Positions 16,567 to 24,431 of a stretch of 64,000 nucleotides of DNA are shown piece by piece (the stretch's first letter is position 1; each line of letters opens with the position of its first letter). Source of the DNA: JADLHS01 sp964561105 (GTDB lineage Bacteria; Verrucomicrobiota; Verrucomicrobiia; Limisphaerales; JADLHS01); the NCBI GenBank assembly GCA_964561105.1, contig CAZLOH010000027.1:8331-72330 (forward strand), written 5' to 3'. A program made the translations under genes and the position numbers. Below the pieces are notes generated by a model. The model was not told the origin of the DNA. It did no database searches and was given only the letters and a program-made list of their open reading frames with translations.

Positions 16567-17175
16567 TCATTTCTTTTCCTCCCAAACGCCGGTTTGGAGA
16601 TACGGTTTGAGTCTTGATTTGAGGGTTTCCCGGGCGCGATGAATGAGGGATTTCGTTGCCGACAGCGAGCAGCCCAACACGTCGGCGATCTCCTCGTAAC
16701 TCAATTCCTCCTGTCGGCAAAGTAACAAGGCCGTGCGTTGGTTTTCCGGCAGCCCGGCCACCGCCTCGTCCACCTTTTGTTCCAGTTCCCCGCGCAGCAA
16801 TTCCTGCGGCGCGGAAGCGATGCGCTTCTCCTCGACCTGAAGCAACGGTTGTGCGTTGGCGTCGTCCCGGGCCTGATCCAGCGACTCCGCCGGGTGTCGC
16901 CGGCGGCGTCGGATTTCGTTCAGGCACAAATTCCGCGCGATGGTGAAAAGCCAGGTGGCGAATCTGGCCGTGGGCTGGTAGCGCGCGGCGGATTTCCAGG
17001 CCTGAACGAAAACCGTCTGGGCCAGGTCCTCGGCCTCGGTTTCGTCCCGCAACGTGCGATAGGCCAGGTTCATCACCGGCTGTTGATATTTCTCGACCAG
17101 CTCGGTGAAAGCCGTCGTGTCGCCCTGCTTCACGCGAAGCATCAGGGCGGCGTCGGGATCGAGACTGTCGGGCAT
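16567..17175 (-). CDS. ECF-type RNA polymerase sigma factor
   Basis: 202 residues. Region 2 includes LVEKYQQPVMNLAYRTLRDETEAEDLAQTVF followed by WKSAARY and FATWLFTIARNLCLNEIRRRRR, the usual ECF sigma-2 helices. Region 4 (about 130-190) has GLPENQRTALLL, LSYEEIADVLGCS and TKSLIHRARETLK, the helix-turn-helix that contacts -35. It is a sigma-E-type factor directing transcription of an envelope or stress regulon. The anti-sigma and DUF3106 genes follow in the same direction. Its own promoter is expected to lie in 17176-17236, between it and aroF. Confidence 0.93.
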   Translation of the reverse strand: MPDSLDPDAALMLRVKQGDTTAFTELVEKYQQPVMNLAYRTLRDETEAEDLAQTVFVQAWKSAARYQPTARFATWLFTIARNLCLNEIRRRRRHPAESLDQARDDANAQPLLQVEEKRIASAPQELLRGELEQKVDEAVAGLPENQRTALLLCRQEELSYEEIADVLGCSLSATKSLIHRARETLKSRLKPYLQTGVWEEKK

Positions 17176-17236
17176 GACCGCGGGAGATTATGTCAACCCC
17201 GGGGGCGGCTCAAGGTTGCGCGGGGCGGCGCGGAAT

Positions 17237-18256
17237 TCATTCCCGTCCGGCGGCGTGGATGAATGGGCGAAGCTCCTGCATCAGATTCGCGAACAACGCG
17301 AGCGACACCTGTTGCGCGCCATCGCTCCAGGCCTCCGCTGGATTCGGATGCACTTCGATGAGCAGCGCGTCCGCACCCATGGCCACGGCGCCTTTGCACA
17401 GGGCGGCCACCAGGTCCGCCCGGCCCGCGCCCTGGCTGGGGTCAATCACGATTGGCGAATGGGCTTCCTTTTTAATGATCGGGATCGTGGACAGGTCGAG
17501 CGTGTTGCGCGTGTAGGTTTCAAACGTGCGGATGCCGCGCTCGCAGAACATCAGATTGGGATTGTCGTTGGCCAGCACGTATTCGCCCGCCAACAACCAT
17601 TCCTCGACTTTCATGGACAAGCCGCGCTTGACCATGACCGGCCGGCCCGTGCGCGCGGCGGCGATGAGCAGTTGGAAGTTCTGCGCGTTGCGCGCGCCGA
17701 TCTGAATGATGTCCGTGTATTCGGCCACCAGGTCGGCGTGGTTCTCGGATAACAATTCCGTGATGACGGCCAGGCCGGTTTCCTTGCGCGCCTTGGCCAG
17801 CAACTTCAAACCCTTTTCGCCCAGTCCTTGAAATTCGTAGGGCGAAGTGCGCGGCTTGAACGCGCCGCCACGCAGGATGGTCGCTCCGGCAGTCTTCACC
17901 GCGGCGGCGGTGGTGAGCAGTTGCTTTTCACTTTCCACCGAACACGGCCCGGCCATGACGTGAAACTTTTTTCCGCCGAGGATGTGTTCCCGGACCTTGA
18001 CGGTGGAATTGGCCGGATGCGCCTCGCGGCTGACCAGCTTGTAACGCTTCTGCACCGGCATGACGCTTTCCACCGCCGCCGGAAATTGTGCCACGAGCGT
18101 TTCAAGGTTGGCGTGTGTGAGTTCGTCGCCGATGGCGCCGATGACGGTGCGAGCCACGCCGCGCATCACGTGGGGACGATAGCCGCGCTGGCGGATTTCC
18201 CGCAGCACGGCGGATTCCTGTTTCCGGCTGATGCCTGATTTGAGAACGATGATCAT
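17237..18256 (-). CDS. aroF: 3-deoxy-7-phosphoheptulonate synthase (DAHP synthase)
   Basis: 339 residues from the ATG at 18254-18256, where the conserved MIIVLKSG starts. An N-terminal ferredoxin-like domain (about 1-75) precedes the TIM-barrel catalytic domain with HVMAGPCSVESE, TILRGGAFKPRTSPY, IGARNAQNF, VMVKRGLSM and HSPIVIDPSQGAG. This arrangement is the AroF/AroA(Q) type, related to the Thermotoga enzyme. It condenses phosphoenolpyruvate with erythrose 4-phosphate, the entry step to aromatic amino acids. Transcription appears to be controlled by the attenuator and leader peptide upstream (18295-18477). No other aro gene is adjacent. I see no good Shine-Dalgarno at this start. Confidence 0.93.
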   Translation of the reverse strand: MIIVLKSGISRKQESAVLREIRQRGYRPHVMRGVARTVIGAIGDELTHANLETLVAQFPAAVESVMPVQKRYKLVSREAHPANSTVKVREHILGGKKFHVMAGPCSVESEKQLLTTAAAVKTAGATILRGGAFKPRTSPYEFQGLGEKGLKLLAKARKETGLAVITELLSENHADLVAEYTDIIQIGARNAQNFQLLIAAARTGRPVMVKRGLSMKVEEWLLAGEYVLANDNPNLMFCERGIRTFETYTRNTLDLSTIPIIKKEAHSPIVIDPSQGAGRADLVAALCKGAVAMGADALLIEVHPNPAEAWSDGAQQVSLALFANLMQELRPFIHAAGRE

Positions 18257-18294
18257 ATTGGATTTGCTGGTTTGCCGGCGATCCACTGCGGCAC

Positions 18295-18320
18295 AAAAAA
18301 AACCGCAGGGGGCGCTGCGG
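18295..18320 (-). terminator. Attenuator terminator in the aroF leader
   Basis: A 6-bp all-G/C stem (CCGCAG against CTGCGG, 18303-18308 with 18315-18320, six-base loop) is followed by eight Ts on the minus strand (18295-18302). It lies 39 bases upstream of aroF, with only the divergent peptidase gene upstream, so it ends no upstream gene. It can only act inside the aroF leader. Confidence 0.85.
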
Positions 18321-18403
18321 CGGATGAGTGTTTGTGTCCGTGGTTGAAGTGATCAACGCAATGGCAAACACCGGCCCGCCGGCTTGGTAAAATAATACCA
18401 AGC
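18318..18403 (-). promoter_or_regulatory. Alternative RNA structures of the aroF attenuator
   Basis: Segment 1:2 is a perfect 8-bp hairpin (18382-18389 with 18396-18403) that overlaps the Trp-Tyr-Tyr-Phe codons of the leader. Segment 2:3 can pair CGGCGG (18376-18381) with CCGCCG (18318-18323), which includes the 5' arm of the terminator. Ribosome stalling at the aromatic codons would open 1:2, favour 2:3 and prevent termination; fast translation would leave the terminator free. Confidence 0.7.
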
Positions 18404-18442
18404 AGCCGTGTGGCCGGTAAATTGCCAGTTGCTCCGATTCAC
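18353..18442 (-). CDS. aroF leader peptide with a Trp-Tyr-Tyr-Phe run
   Basis: A 29-codon reading frame starts with GTG at 18442 and ends TGA at 18353, before the terminator. Codons 13-19 read AAWYYFT, so all three aromatic amino acids made by the downstream pathway occur in four consecutive codons (18389-18400); a further Trp and Phe are at codons 6 and 8. Their position inside the first hairpin is as expected for a transcription attenuator. The GTG lies close to the predicted transcription start, so the true start codon is uncertain; a longer frame continues upstream to 18604 but would run past the predicted promoter. Confidence 0.75.
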   Translation of the reverse strand: MNRSNWQFTGHTAAWYYFTKPAGRCLPLR

Positions 18443-18449
18443 GCCGCGA

Positions 18450-18477
18450 ACTGTAGCAGGCCGGCCCGCCGGGTCAA
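18450..18477 (-). promoter_or_regulatory. Putative aroF promoter
   Basis: On the minus strand a TTGACC box (18472-18477) and a TACAGT box (18450-18455) are 16 bases apart. Transcription would start near 18443, immediately before the leader GTG. This is a prediction from box similarity only. Confidence 0.4.
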
Positions 18478-18566
18478 GAAATTGTCCGGGTACTGGAATG
18501 ACTACTTTCTTGCTGGCACGTCCAAACGGGTTTGACCCACTGCGCCTCGCGCCGCATCCTGCCAGC

Positions 18567-20723
18567 ATGAGTTTAGCAAACCAATTGTTTCTTGCCTTCT
18601 GCATTGTTGCCTTGCTGGCCGGTTGTGCGTTGACCTCCAGCCGCTTGGTTTATCCGGCTACCCGCACAACCCATCAGGTGGATGTGTACCACGGCATCAG
18701 CGTGGCGGATCCCTACCGCTGGTTGGAAGACGACAATTCCGCCGAGACCAAAGCGTGGGTGCAGGCGGAGAACCAGGTGACGTTTGCCTACCTCGCCCGG
18801 ATTCCGCAACGCGCCGCCATCAAGCAGCGGTTGAAACAGCTTTGGAACTACGAACGCTACGGCGTGCCGTTCAAGGAAGGTCACCGCTACTTCTTCACCC
18901 GGAACGATGGATTGCAAAACCAGAGTGTGCTCTACACGCTTCCTGCGCTCGACGCCGAACCGGTGGTGCTGCTCGATCCCAACCACCTCTCCGCCGACGG
19001 AACGATTGCGCTCGCTGGCCTGGCGATTAGCGACGACGGGAATCTCATGGCGTATGGTTTGTCCGCCTCCGGTTCGGATTGGGAGGAATGGAAGGTGCGC
19101 GATGTGCGGACCGGCCAGGATTTGAGCGATGATTTGAAATGGGTGAAATTTTCCGGCGCCTCGTGGACGAAGGACAACCAGGGATTTTTCTACAGCCGCT
19201 ACGACGAACCCACCGAGGCCGCGAAGCTGACCAAGGTGAACTATTTCCAGAAGCTTTATTATCATCGCGTCGGCACGCCGCAGTCTGAGGACAAATTGAT
19301 TTATCACCGGGACGATCACAAGGACTGGGGTTTTGGCGGGCAGGTAACGGACGACGGCCATTACCTGGTCATCACCGTCACGGAATGCACGTCACCGAAA
19401 ACCCGGGTGTTCTACCAGGACCTGACGCAACCCGGCGCCGCTGTGGTCGAATTGCTGAACGACTTTGACGCGGCCTATGATTTCGTGGACAACGACGGCC
19501 CGGTCTTTTGGTTCCGCACCGATCTGGACGCGCCGCGCGGCCGGGTCATCGCCGTGGACACGACCAAACCGGCGCGCGCGAACTGGCGCGAAATCATCCC
19601 GACCGCCACCGAGACACTCACCAGCGTGAGCACGTTGAACGATTCCTTCGTCTGTCATTACCTCAAGGATGCCCAAAGCCAGGTGAAAATCTTCTCGCTC
19701 GCCGGCCGGCCGTTGCGCGAGGTCGCCTTGCCCGGCATCGGATCGGTCAGCGGCTTCCGTGGAAAACGACACGACACCGAGACGTTTTATTCCTTCACGA
19801 GTTTCACCGTGCCGGGCACGATTTACCGGTACGACCTGGCCGGAAATGTGAGCGCCGTCTTCCGCGCGCCCAAGGTGGATTTCAATCCTGCGGACTACGA
19901 AACGCGGCAGATTTTTTACACGAGCAAGGACGGGACGCGCGTGCCGATGTTCCTCACCCACCGCAATGGGTTGAAACTCGACGGCCAGAATCCCACGTTG
20001 CTTTACGGTTATGGCGGGTTCGACATCAGCCTGACGCCCGGCTTTAACGTGGCCAACCTGGTTTGGATGGAAATGGGCGGTGTCTATGCCATGCCCAATC
20101 TTCGCGGCGGCGGTGAATACGGCGAGGAATGGCACCAAGCCGGCATGAAGTTGCACAAGCAAAACGTCTTCGACGACTTCATCGCCGCGGCGCAATGGTT
20201 GATTGACCACCACTACACGTCCTCCCCGAAACTCGCGATCTCCGGCGGCAGCAACGGCGGTCTGCTCGTGGGCGCGTGCGAGACGCAACGCCCCGACCTG
20301 TTCGGCGCGTGCCTGCCGGCCGTCGGCGTGATGGACATGTTGCGCTTCAACAAATTCACCATCGGCTGGGCGTGGACGAGTGATTACGGTTCCGCTGACA
20401 ATGCGGAAGAGTTCAAAGCGCTCTATGCCTATTCGCCGCTGCACCGCATCAAGCCCGGCACGAAATACCCGCCCACCTTGATCACGACCGCCGATCACGA
20501 TGATCGCGTCGTCCCCGCGCACAGTTTCAAATTCGCGGCCACCCTGCAGGCCGCCCAGGCCGGCCCCGCGCCCATCCTGATCCGCATCGAATCCAAAGCC
20601 GGTCACGGCGCCGGCAAACCGGTGTCCAAGTTGATTGACGAAACCGGCGACAAACTCGCGTTCCTGGTAAAAGCATTGGACCTGAACCCACAACTGGAAT
20701 CTGCCCGCCGCGCTGGCAAATGA
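18567..20723 (+). CDS. Prolyl oligopeptidase (S9A family) lipoprotein
   Basis: 718 residues from the ATG at 18567, preceded by a divergent promoter region shared with aroF. The N-terminus is a lipoprotein signal (FLAFCIVALLAGC). A beta-propeller domain (about 80-400) follows, then an alpha/beta-hydrolase domain with the nucleophile SGGSNGGLLVGA near 562, the aspartate in TADHDDRVVPAH near 641 and the histidine in SKAGHGAG near 680. The enzyme cleaves short proline-containing peptides, here probably anchored to the outer membrane on the periplasmic side. Most S9A enzymes are cytoplasmic, so the lipobox is the notable feature. It opposes the caspase-like gene at its 3' end. Confidence 0.9.
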   Translation: MSLANQLFLAFCIVALLAGCALTSSRLVYPATRTTHQVDVYHGISVADPYRWLEDDNSAETKAWVQAENQVTFAYLARIPQRAAIKQRLKQLWNYERYGVPFKEGHRYFFTRNDGLQNQSVLYTLPALDAEPVVLLDPNHLSADGTIALAGLAISDDGNLMAYGLSASGSDWEEWKVRDVRTGQDLSDDLKWVKFSGASWTKDNQGFFYSRYDEPTEAAKLTKVNYFQKLYYHRVGTPQSEDKLIYHRDDHKDWGFGGQVTDDGHYLVITVTECTSPKTRVFYQDLTQPGAAVVELLNDFDAAYDFVDNDGPVFWFRTDLDAPRGRVIAVDTTKPARANWREIIPTATETLTSVSTLNDSFVCHYLKDAQSQVKIFSLAGRPLREVALPGIGSVSGFRGKRHDTETFYSFTSFTVPGTIYRYDLAGNVSAVFRAPKVDFNPADYETRQIFYTSKDGTRVPMFLTHRNGLKLDGQNPTLLYGYGGFDISLTPGFNVANLVWMEMGGVYAMPNLRGGGEYGEEWHQAGMKLHKQNVFDDFIAAAQWLIDHHYTSSPKLAISGGSNGGLLVGACETQRPDLFGACLPAVGVMDMLRFNKFTIGWAWTSDYGSADNAEEFKALYAYSPLHRIKPGTKYPPTLITTADHDDRVVPAHSFKFAATLQAAQAGPAPILIRIESKAGHGAGKPVSKLIDETGDKLAFLVKALDLNPQLESARRAGK

Positions 20724-20756
20724 CGGAAAGCGATTGGACGAAAGCCGCGCGCGCCG

Positions 20757-21752
20757 TCAACGGGCCGGGTTTCCTGCCGGGGGCGTCGCGTACACCTTCG
20801 CCAGTTCCAGCATCAGTTTTTCCAGCCGCAGATAGTAATCGTCTTCTTTAAGCGTTGGCTTCAATTCGCGGAGCCGGGCGACCGCGCCTTCGAGTTCATC
20901 GCGGCGGACGCGCATTTCCGGCGACATCTGTTGCTCCTGCGCGCTGCGAACCAGGACGATCTGGTTTGCGCGCACGCCGTCCACGCTGCCGCTGTCGGCG
21001 GGTTTTTTCACGGCCCGGACGCCACGAAAGAAATCCGCGGGCGTACCCAGACCATCGCCATTGTCATCCAGCAAGGCGTGCTCCGTGACCAGGCGGCCGT
21101 CGGCTTCATAGAATTCCTTCACCCGCCGCGACGCCATGAGGAAAGCCTCCAGCAACGAAGTCTGGCCGTCCTTGTCCAGATCGGCGGCGGGGTCGGCAAT
21201 GGTCTCGGCCAGAAACTTTCCAAACCGCGCGAAGTTGTCTTCGTAGCCGCTCCGCGTGGCCGTGACGATGACGCGATCCGGCCCGGAGAGCTGGTTGAGA
21301 AACGGACTGCTCGAGGACGCGCAGTTGATGACGATGACCGGACGGTGAAACGGTTTCAACCACCCGGCGAGTTCCGTCGCCGACAGATCCGGGCCGCGCA
21401 GGTTGAACTTCGCCTCCTTGCCATCAAACGTGCCGTGACCGATGAGCACGAGCCAGAGTTCGGCGGTCGAGTTGGTGGGTTCATCGGCGAGCGCTTGTTT
21501 CAACCGGGACAAGTCTGTGGTCGCATCTGTCGGGGTGAGACCGATTTCAACATGCTTCGCCTTTGCCTGATCGCTCGCTTTCGTCCACAACTCCGCCCAC
21601 TTGGCGAACGCCTTCCCAAATCCCTCCTCACCCGCCGCGCCCACCGCTACAATCACCGTCGCGCGATCCGTTACCTTCGTCCCCTCAGTCCCGTTCCCTT
21701 GAGCAAGGCCGGCCCAGGCGCACAGCGCCATGATGAGCAATCTTGCGCTCAC
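20757..21752 (-). CDS. Secreted caspase-like (C13/C14-fold) cysteine protease
   Basis: 331 residues from a GTG at 21752 that overlaps the upstream stop (GTGA). A short signal peptide (LLIMALCAWAGLAQG) precedes a caspase-like fold: histidine in LWLVLIGHGTFDG (His106) and cysteine in VIVINCASSSSPF (Cys144). Downstream are two EF-hand-like loops (DLDKDGQTSLLE and DDNGDGLGTP), suggesting calcium binding as in metacaspases. The C-terminal part is helical and charged. It is the last gene of the MoxR/VWA cluster, so it might cleave a component or target of that envelope system. Substrate and activation are unknown. Confidence 0.75.
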   Translation of the reverse strand: MSARLLIMALCAWAGLAQGNGTEGTKVTDRATVIVAVGAAGEEGFGKAFAKWAELWTKASDQAKAKHVEIGLTPTDATTDLSRLKQALADEPTNSTAELWLVLIGHGTFDGKEAKFNLRGPDLSATELAGWLKPFHRPVIVINCASSSSPFLNQLSGPDRVIVTATRSGYEDNFARFGKFLAETIADPAADLDKDGQTSLLEAFLMASRRVKEFYEADGRLVTEHALLDDNGDGLGTPADFFRGVRAVKKPADSGSVDGVRANQIVLVRSAQEQQMSPEMRVRRDELEGAVARLRELKPTLKEDDYYLRLEKLMLELAKVYATPPAGNPAR

Positions 21753-24184
21753 GCCATTCCTTTCCACCGCCGCAAGCCCCACTCGGCGGCGAAGCACGCC
21801 AGCGCCAGCAGAAACACCAGCGGCTTGTCCCACAGCGGCGTGGTGACGCTCTCGGTGATGGGCGCCTTGCGGTTCGGCAGTTTCTCCACGAACGCCGCGA
21901 GGTTGTTGGCGAAAACCATTTCCCCGCCCGTCTGCCGCGCGATGTTCTCCAGCAACGCGCGGTTCGGTTTCAGCGACTTGAATTCCTCCGCCGCCGGATC
22001 GGACGACCAACCGGTTTGCGCGCGGCCGACTTCCACACCGTCGGCATCGGTCACCACCGCTTCGGCCCGATAACCGCCCGTCGCGCGCGGCACATACGCG
22101 GCCTCGTAGAGGCCCGCCTCGGTCAACGCCGGCTCGGCGTTTAGCCGGACAAAATTGGTAGCCGCCGGGGTAATCGGACCGGTTGCGGCATTGGTGCTGG
22201 AGCGCGCCGCCTCCTGGCGACCGCTCTCGGGCTCCTTCATCTCCGTCACGGTGATTTTCACCGTCGCATTATCCAGTGGCTTGAATTCCTTGTCGCGCGC
22301 CCGCACCTGTAAAGACCGCGCCTGATTTGGATCGTCCGGTTTCGGCTCGGTGGTGAAGCTGATCCGCTCGGGCACATCCGAGATCAGCCAGCGGATCATC
22401 TGCCGCCACGCTTTGTCCTGATCGTGCCGCATGACTTCATCGTGCAAGCCCCAACGCCATAGATCGCCGATCATCAGCGCGCCGACGCGCCCGTTGCCGA
22501 AGCGTTGCGCCACCAGCGCGGGATACTTGGTGCCGCTCGCATCCTGCGCCTCGGCGATGACACTTGCGCCCGGCTTCACTCCGCGCACGCGGTTCAGCAC
22601 CTGCAACGCGGGCATCTCGGCGAGGCGCCGTCGTTCGTCATTTTCATTGTTCCGCAGGCGCGCCCACGGCTCCAGCCAGCCTTCGCGGCCCAGGGTCAAA
22701 TGCAGGTTTGCGACCGGTTTCCCCGCGCTCGGAGCGTCGAGATAGACCGGCAGCATTTCGCCCACGGGGGTATGTTCGTATTTGCCTTCCCGAAACGATT
22801 CCGCGCCCCCCAGCATGAGCAGACCGCCGCCGCGCTCGGACACGAACTTTTGCAACAGTGACAACTGATCGCGCGTGAAAAATTCCGCCTCGAGATCGTC
22901 GAGGATCACCGCCTGATACCGGAACAGCGCCGCGGGCGTTTTGGGAAAACCGCGGGTGACCAGGTTGGTGTCGCGCTCGCTGGGCAGTAACCATTTCAAC
23001 ACCGGCTCGTCGTAACCCTCGGTATCCTCGGTCGTCCGATCAAATCCACGAAACAGCGGGTTGGCCGATTCCCCCGGCCGGCTGCGAAACTCGAGCTGAC
23101 CAAATCCCTTCTCGCGCTTCGCAATTCGGATCAGCGCGAAGAGTTCCACCTGCTCGTCCTCGGCCAGCGCGCGGTTCAGGAATTTGAACTCCCAGTTGGG
23201 TCGTCCGCTCACATAGAGAATCCGATATGGTCCCCGGCCGCGATCCACCGTGAGACTGCGCGTGTTGTTGGCCAGGGTGGCTTCGGCGGAAGTCTCCGGG
23301 TGCGCGAACTGCGCGAGCGCGTCCTGGGCCGAGACCCGCAGTTGATAAAACGAAAGCCCGGCGTGCTCCGGCCGCAATTGAAAGCGAAACGTGTCCGCCT
23401 CCCGCGCGGCGCGCTGGTTCAGCGCCTGAACCACCCGGCCGGCCTCATCGAGCAGTTGCGCGGTGATCATTCGGCCGCGGTAGCCGCCCGCGAGCACCTC
23501 GGCCTGCACGGTGACCGGTTGATCTTCAAAGGCCGTCTGGCTCACGGAAACCTTTTGAATGGCAAGATCGTTGATCGTGTCGTCGCGGCCAATGACGACC
23601 GGATAAATCGGCGGCAACCCGTGCGCGTCCAGCTTGCCGTCCGGTAGGTCCGTGGCGTTGCCATCCGTGAGCAACAGCACGCCCGCGAGCGGCTGGCCGC
23701 GAAAGCGTTCACTGATCGTGCGCAACGCGCCGCCGATGGCGGAAGCCCGGCCATCGAAGGCAAGCTCGGAGAAATCCCGGGTGGTTTGCAGGCGCGAGTC
23801 GAACAGGTAGCGGCGCACCTGGAAATTCTTCGCCAGTTTTTCCTGCCAGTCTCCGGACGACGCGGCGAGCAGATTGGTGAGCGCCGCGCCGCGGGTGGTG
23901 GTTTCACCGCGATCCTTGATGTTCAACCCCTGGCTGTTGTCGGCGATGATGGCAAAAAAGTTTGCGCCGGGGCGCGCGCGGTTCGTGGTCCAGAGGGGTT
24001 CGAGCAAACAGGCGAGCAGCGCGGCCAGTCCGAGCAATTTCAGGAAGGCGCACGTCGTGCGGATCAGCTTGTCCGCCGGCGCGCGAAGATAAGTCCAGGC
24101 CAGCAAGGCCAGCGCGACGGCCAGCAGGACCATGGCCGGCAGCACCCAACTCCGGCCCGCGATGACAACGGCGGCAAGCATCAT
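21749..24184 (-). CDS. Large membrane protein with VWA-like and glutamine-amidotransferase-like domains
   Basis: 811 residues. Two membrane helices lie at about 9-30 and 48-65, and another near the C-terminus (KPLVFLLALACFAAEWGL). A VWA-like domain (about 78-205) contains FFAIIADNSQG and ADV-like LLLTDGNATDLPDG. A central class I glutamine-amidotransferase-like region includes VILDDLEAEFFTRDQL and GGGLLMLGGAESF, without the catalytic Cys, followed by beta-sandwich segments. This resembles proteins in Planctomycetes/Verrucomicrobia MoxR clusters. The start codon is a double ATG only three bases from a REP element, so no normal ribosome-binding site is visible. It is coupled to the caspase-like gene. 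Confidence 0.75.
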   Translation of the reverse strand: MMLAAVVIAGRSWVLPAMVLLAVALALLAWTYLRAPADKLIRTTCAFLKLLGLAALLACLLEPLWTTNRARPGANFFAIIADNSQGLNIKDRGETTTRGAALTNLLAASSGDWQEKLAKNFQVRRYLFDSRLQTTRDFSELAFDGRASAIGGALRTISERFRGQPLAGVLLLTDGNATDLPDGKLDAHGLPPIYPVVIGRDDTINDLAIQKVSVSQTAFEDQPVTVQAEVLAGGYRGRMITAQLLDEAGRVVQALNQRAAREADTFRFQLRPEHAGLSFYQLRVSAQDALAQFAHPETSAEATLANNTRSLTVDRGRGPYRILYVSGRPNWEFKFLNRALAEDEQVELFALIRIAKREKGFGQLEFRSRPGESANPLFRGFDRTTEDTEGYDEPVLKWLLPSERDTNLVTRGFPKTPAALFRYQAVILDDLEAEFFTRDQLSLLQKFVSERGGGLLMLGGAESFREGKYEHTPVGEMLPVYLDAPSAGKPVANLHLTLGREGWLEPWARLRNNENDERRRLAEMPALQVLNRVRGVKPGASVIAEAQDASGTKYPALVAQRFGNGRVGALMIGDLWRWGLHDEVMRHDQDKAWRQMIRWLISDVPERISFTTEPKPDDPNQARSLQVRARDKEFKPLDNATVKITVTEMKEPESGRQEAARSSTNAATGPITPAATNFVRLNAEPALTEAGLYEAAYVPRATGGYRAEAVVTDADGVEVGRAQTGWSSDPAAEEFKSLKPNRALLENIARQTGGEMVFANNLAAFVEKLPNRKAPITESVTTPLWDKPLVFLLALACFAAEWGLRRWKGMA

Positions 24185-24186
24185 CG

Positions 24187-24323
24187 CAGCCGCCGACGTG
24201 AGGAGGCGGAAAAGCCGGTTGAAAGTTCGCCCTCTCCATGAACCTTCCCGCCGTAGCCGCCGAGGTAACGAGGCGGATGCCGTGGGGCAACGGTTTTTTC
24301 CGCCTCCTCACGTCGGCGGCTAC
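24187..24323. repeat. REP element and REPIN upstream of the VWA membrane gene
   Basis: One REP (24187-24210, GCAG head) reads forward, a second (24252-24277, loop variant with GAGGTAAC) reads forward and a third (24299-24323) is inverted, so the latter two form a REPIN. All share the CCGCC...GGCGG stem. The first copy ends the leader of the minus-strand gene three bases from its ATG. Confidence 0.9.
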
Positions 24324-24325
24324 GG

Positions 24326-24408
24326 TTCTGAGGTTCAAAGCACGAAATAAAGTTGGGAGCATTTTCCTCCCGGCCCTCTCCCGGGGGAGAGGGTCGGGGT
24401 GAGGGCGG
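24326..24408. repeat. Composite interspersed repeat (module A plus CCCTCTCCC palindrome)
   Basis: About 40 bases (24326-24366) directly after the REP match stretches at 32981-33020 and 51137-51177. They are followed by a palindrome in which CCCTCTCCC (24374-24382) is opposed by GGGAGAGGG, then GTCGGGGTGAGGG. The order REP, module A, palindrome recurs, so this is a larger repeat unit rather than a single REP. Confidence 0.7.
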
Positions 24409-24431
24409 GCGTGCCCCAGACTCGGATCGGT

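Noticed and set aside
18408..18566. A longer N-terminus for the prolyl oligopeptidase starting at 18408
   Set aside because: It would place 53 basic, non-conserved residues ahead of a perfect lipoprotein signal and overlap the aroF leader and promoter.
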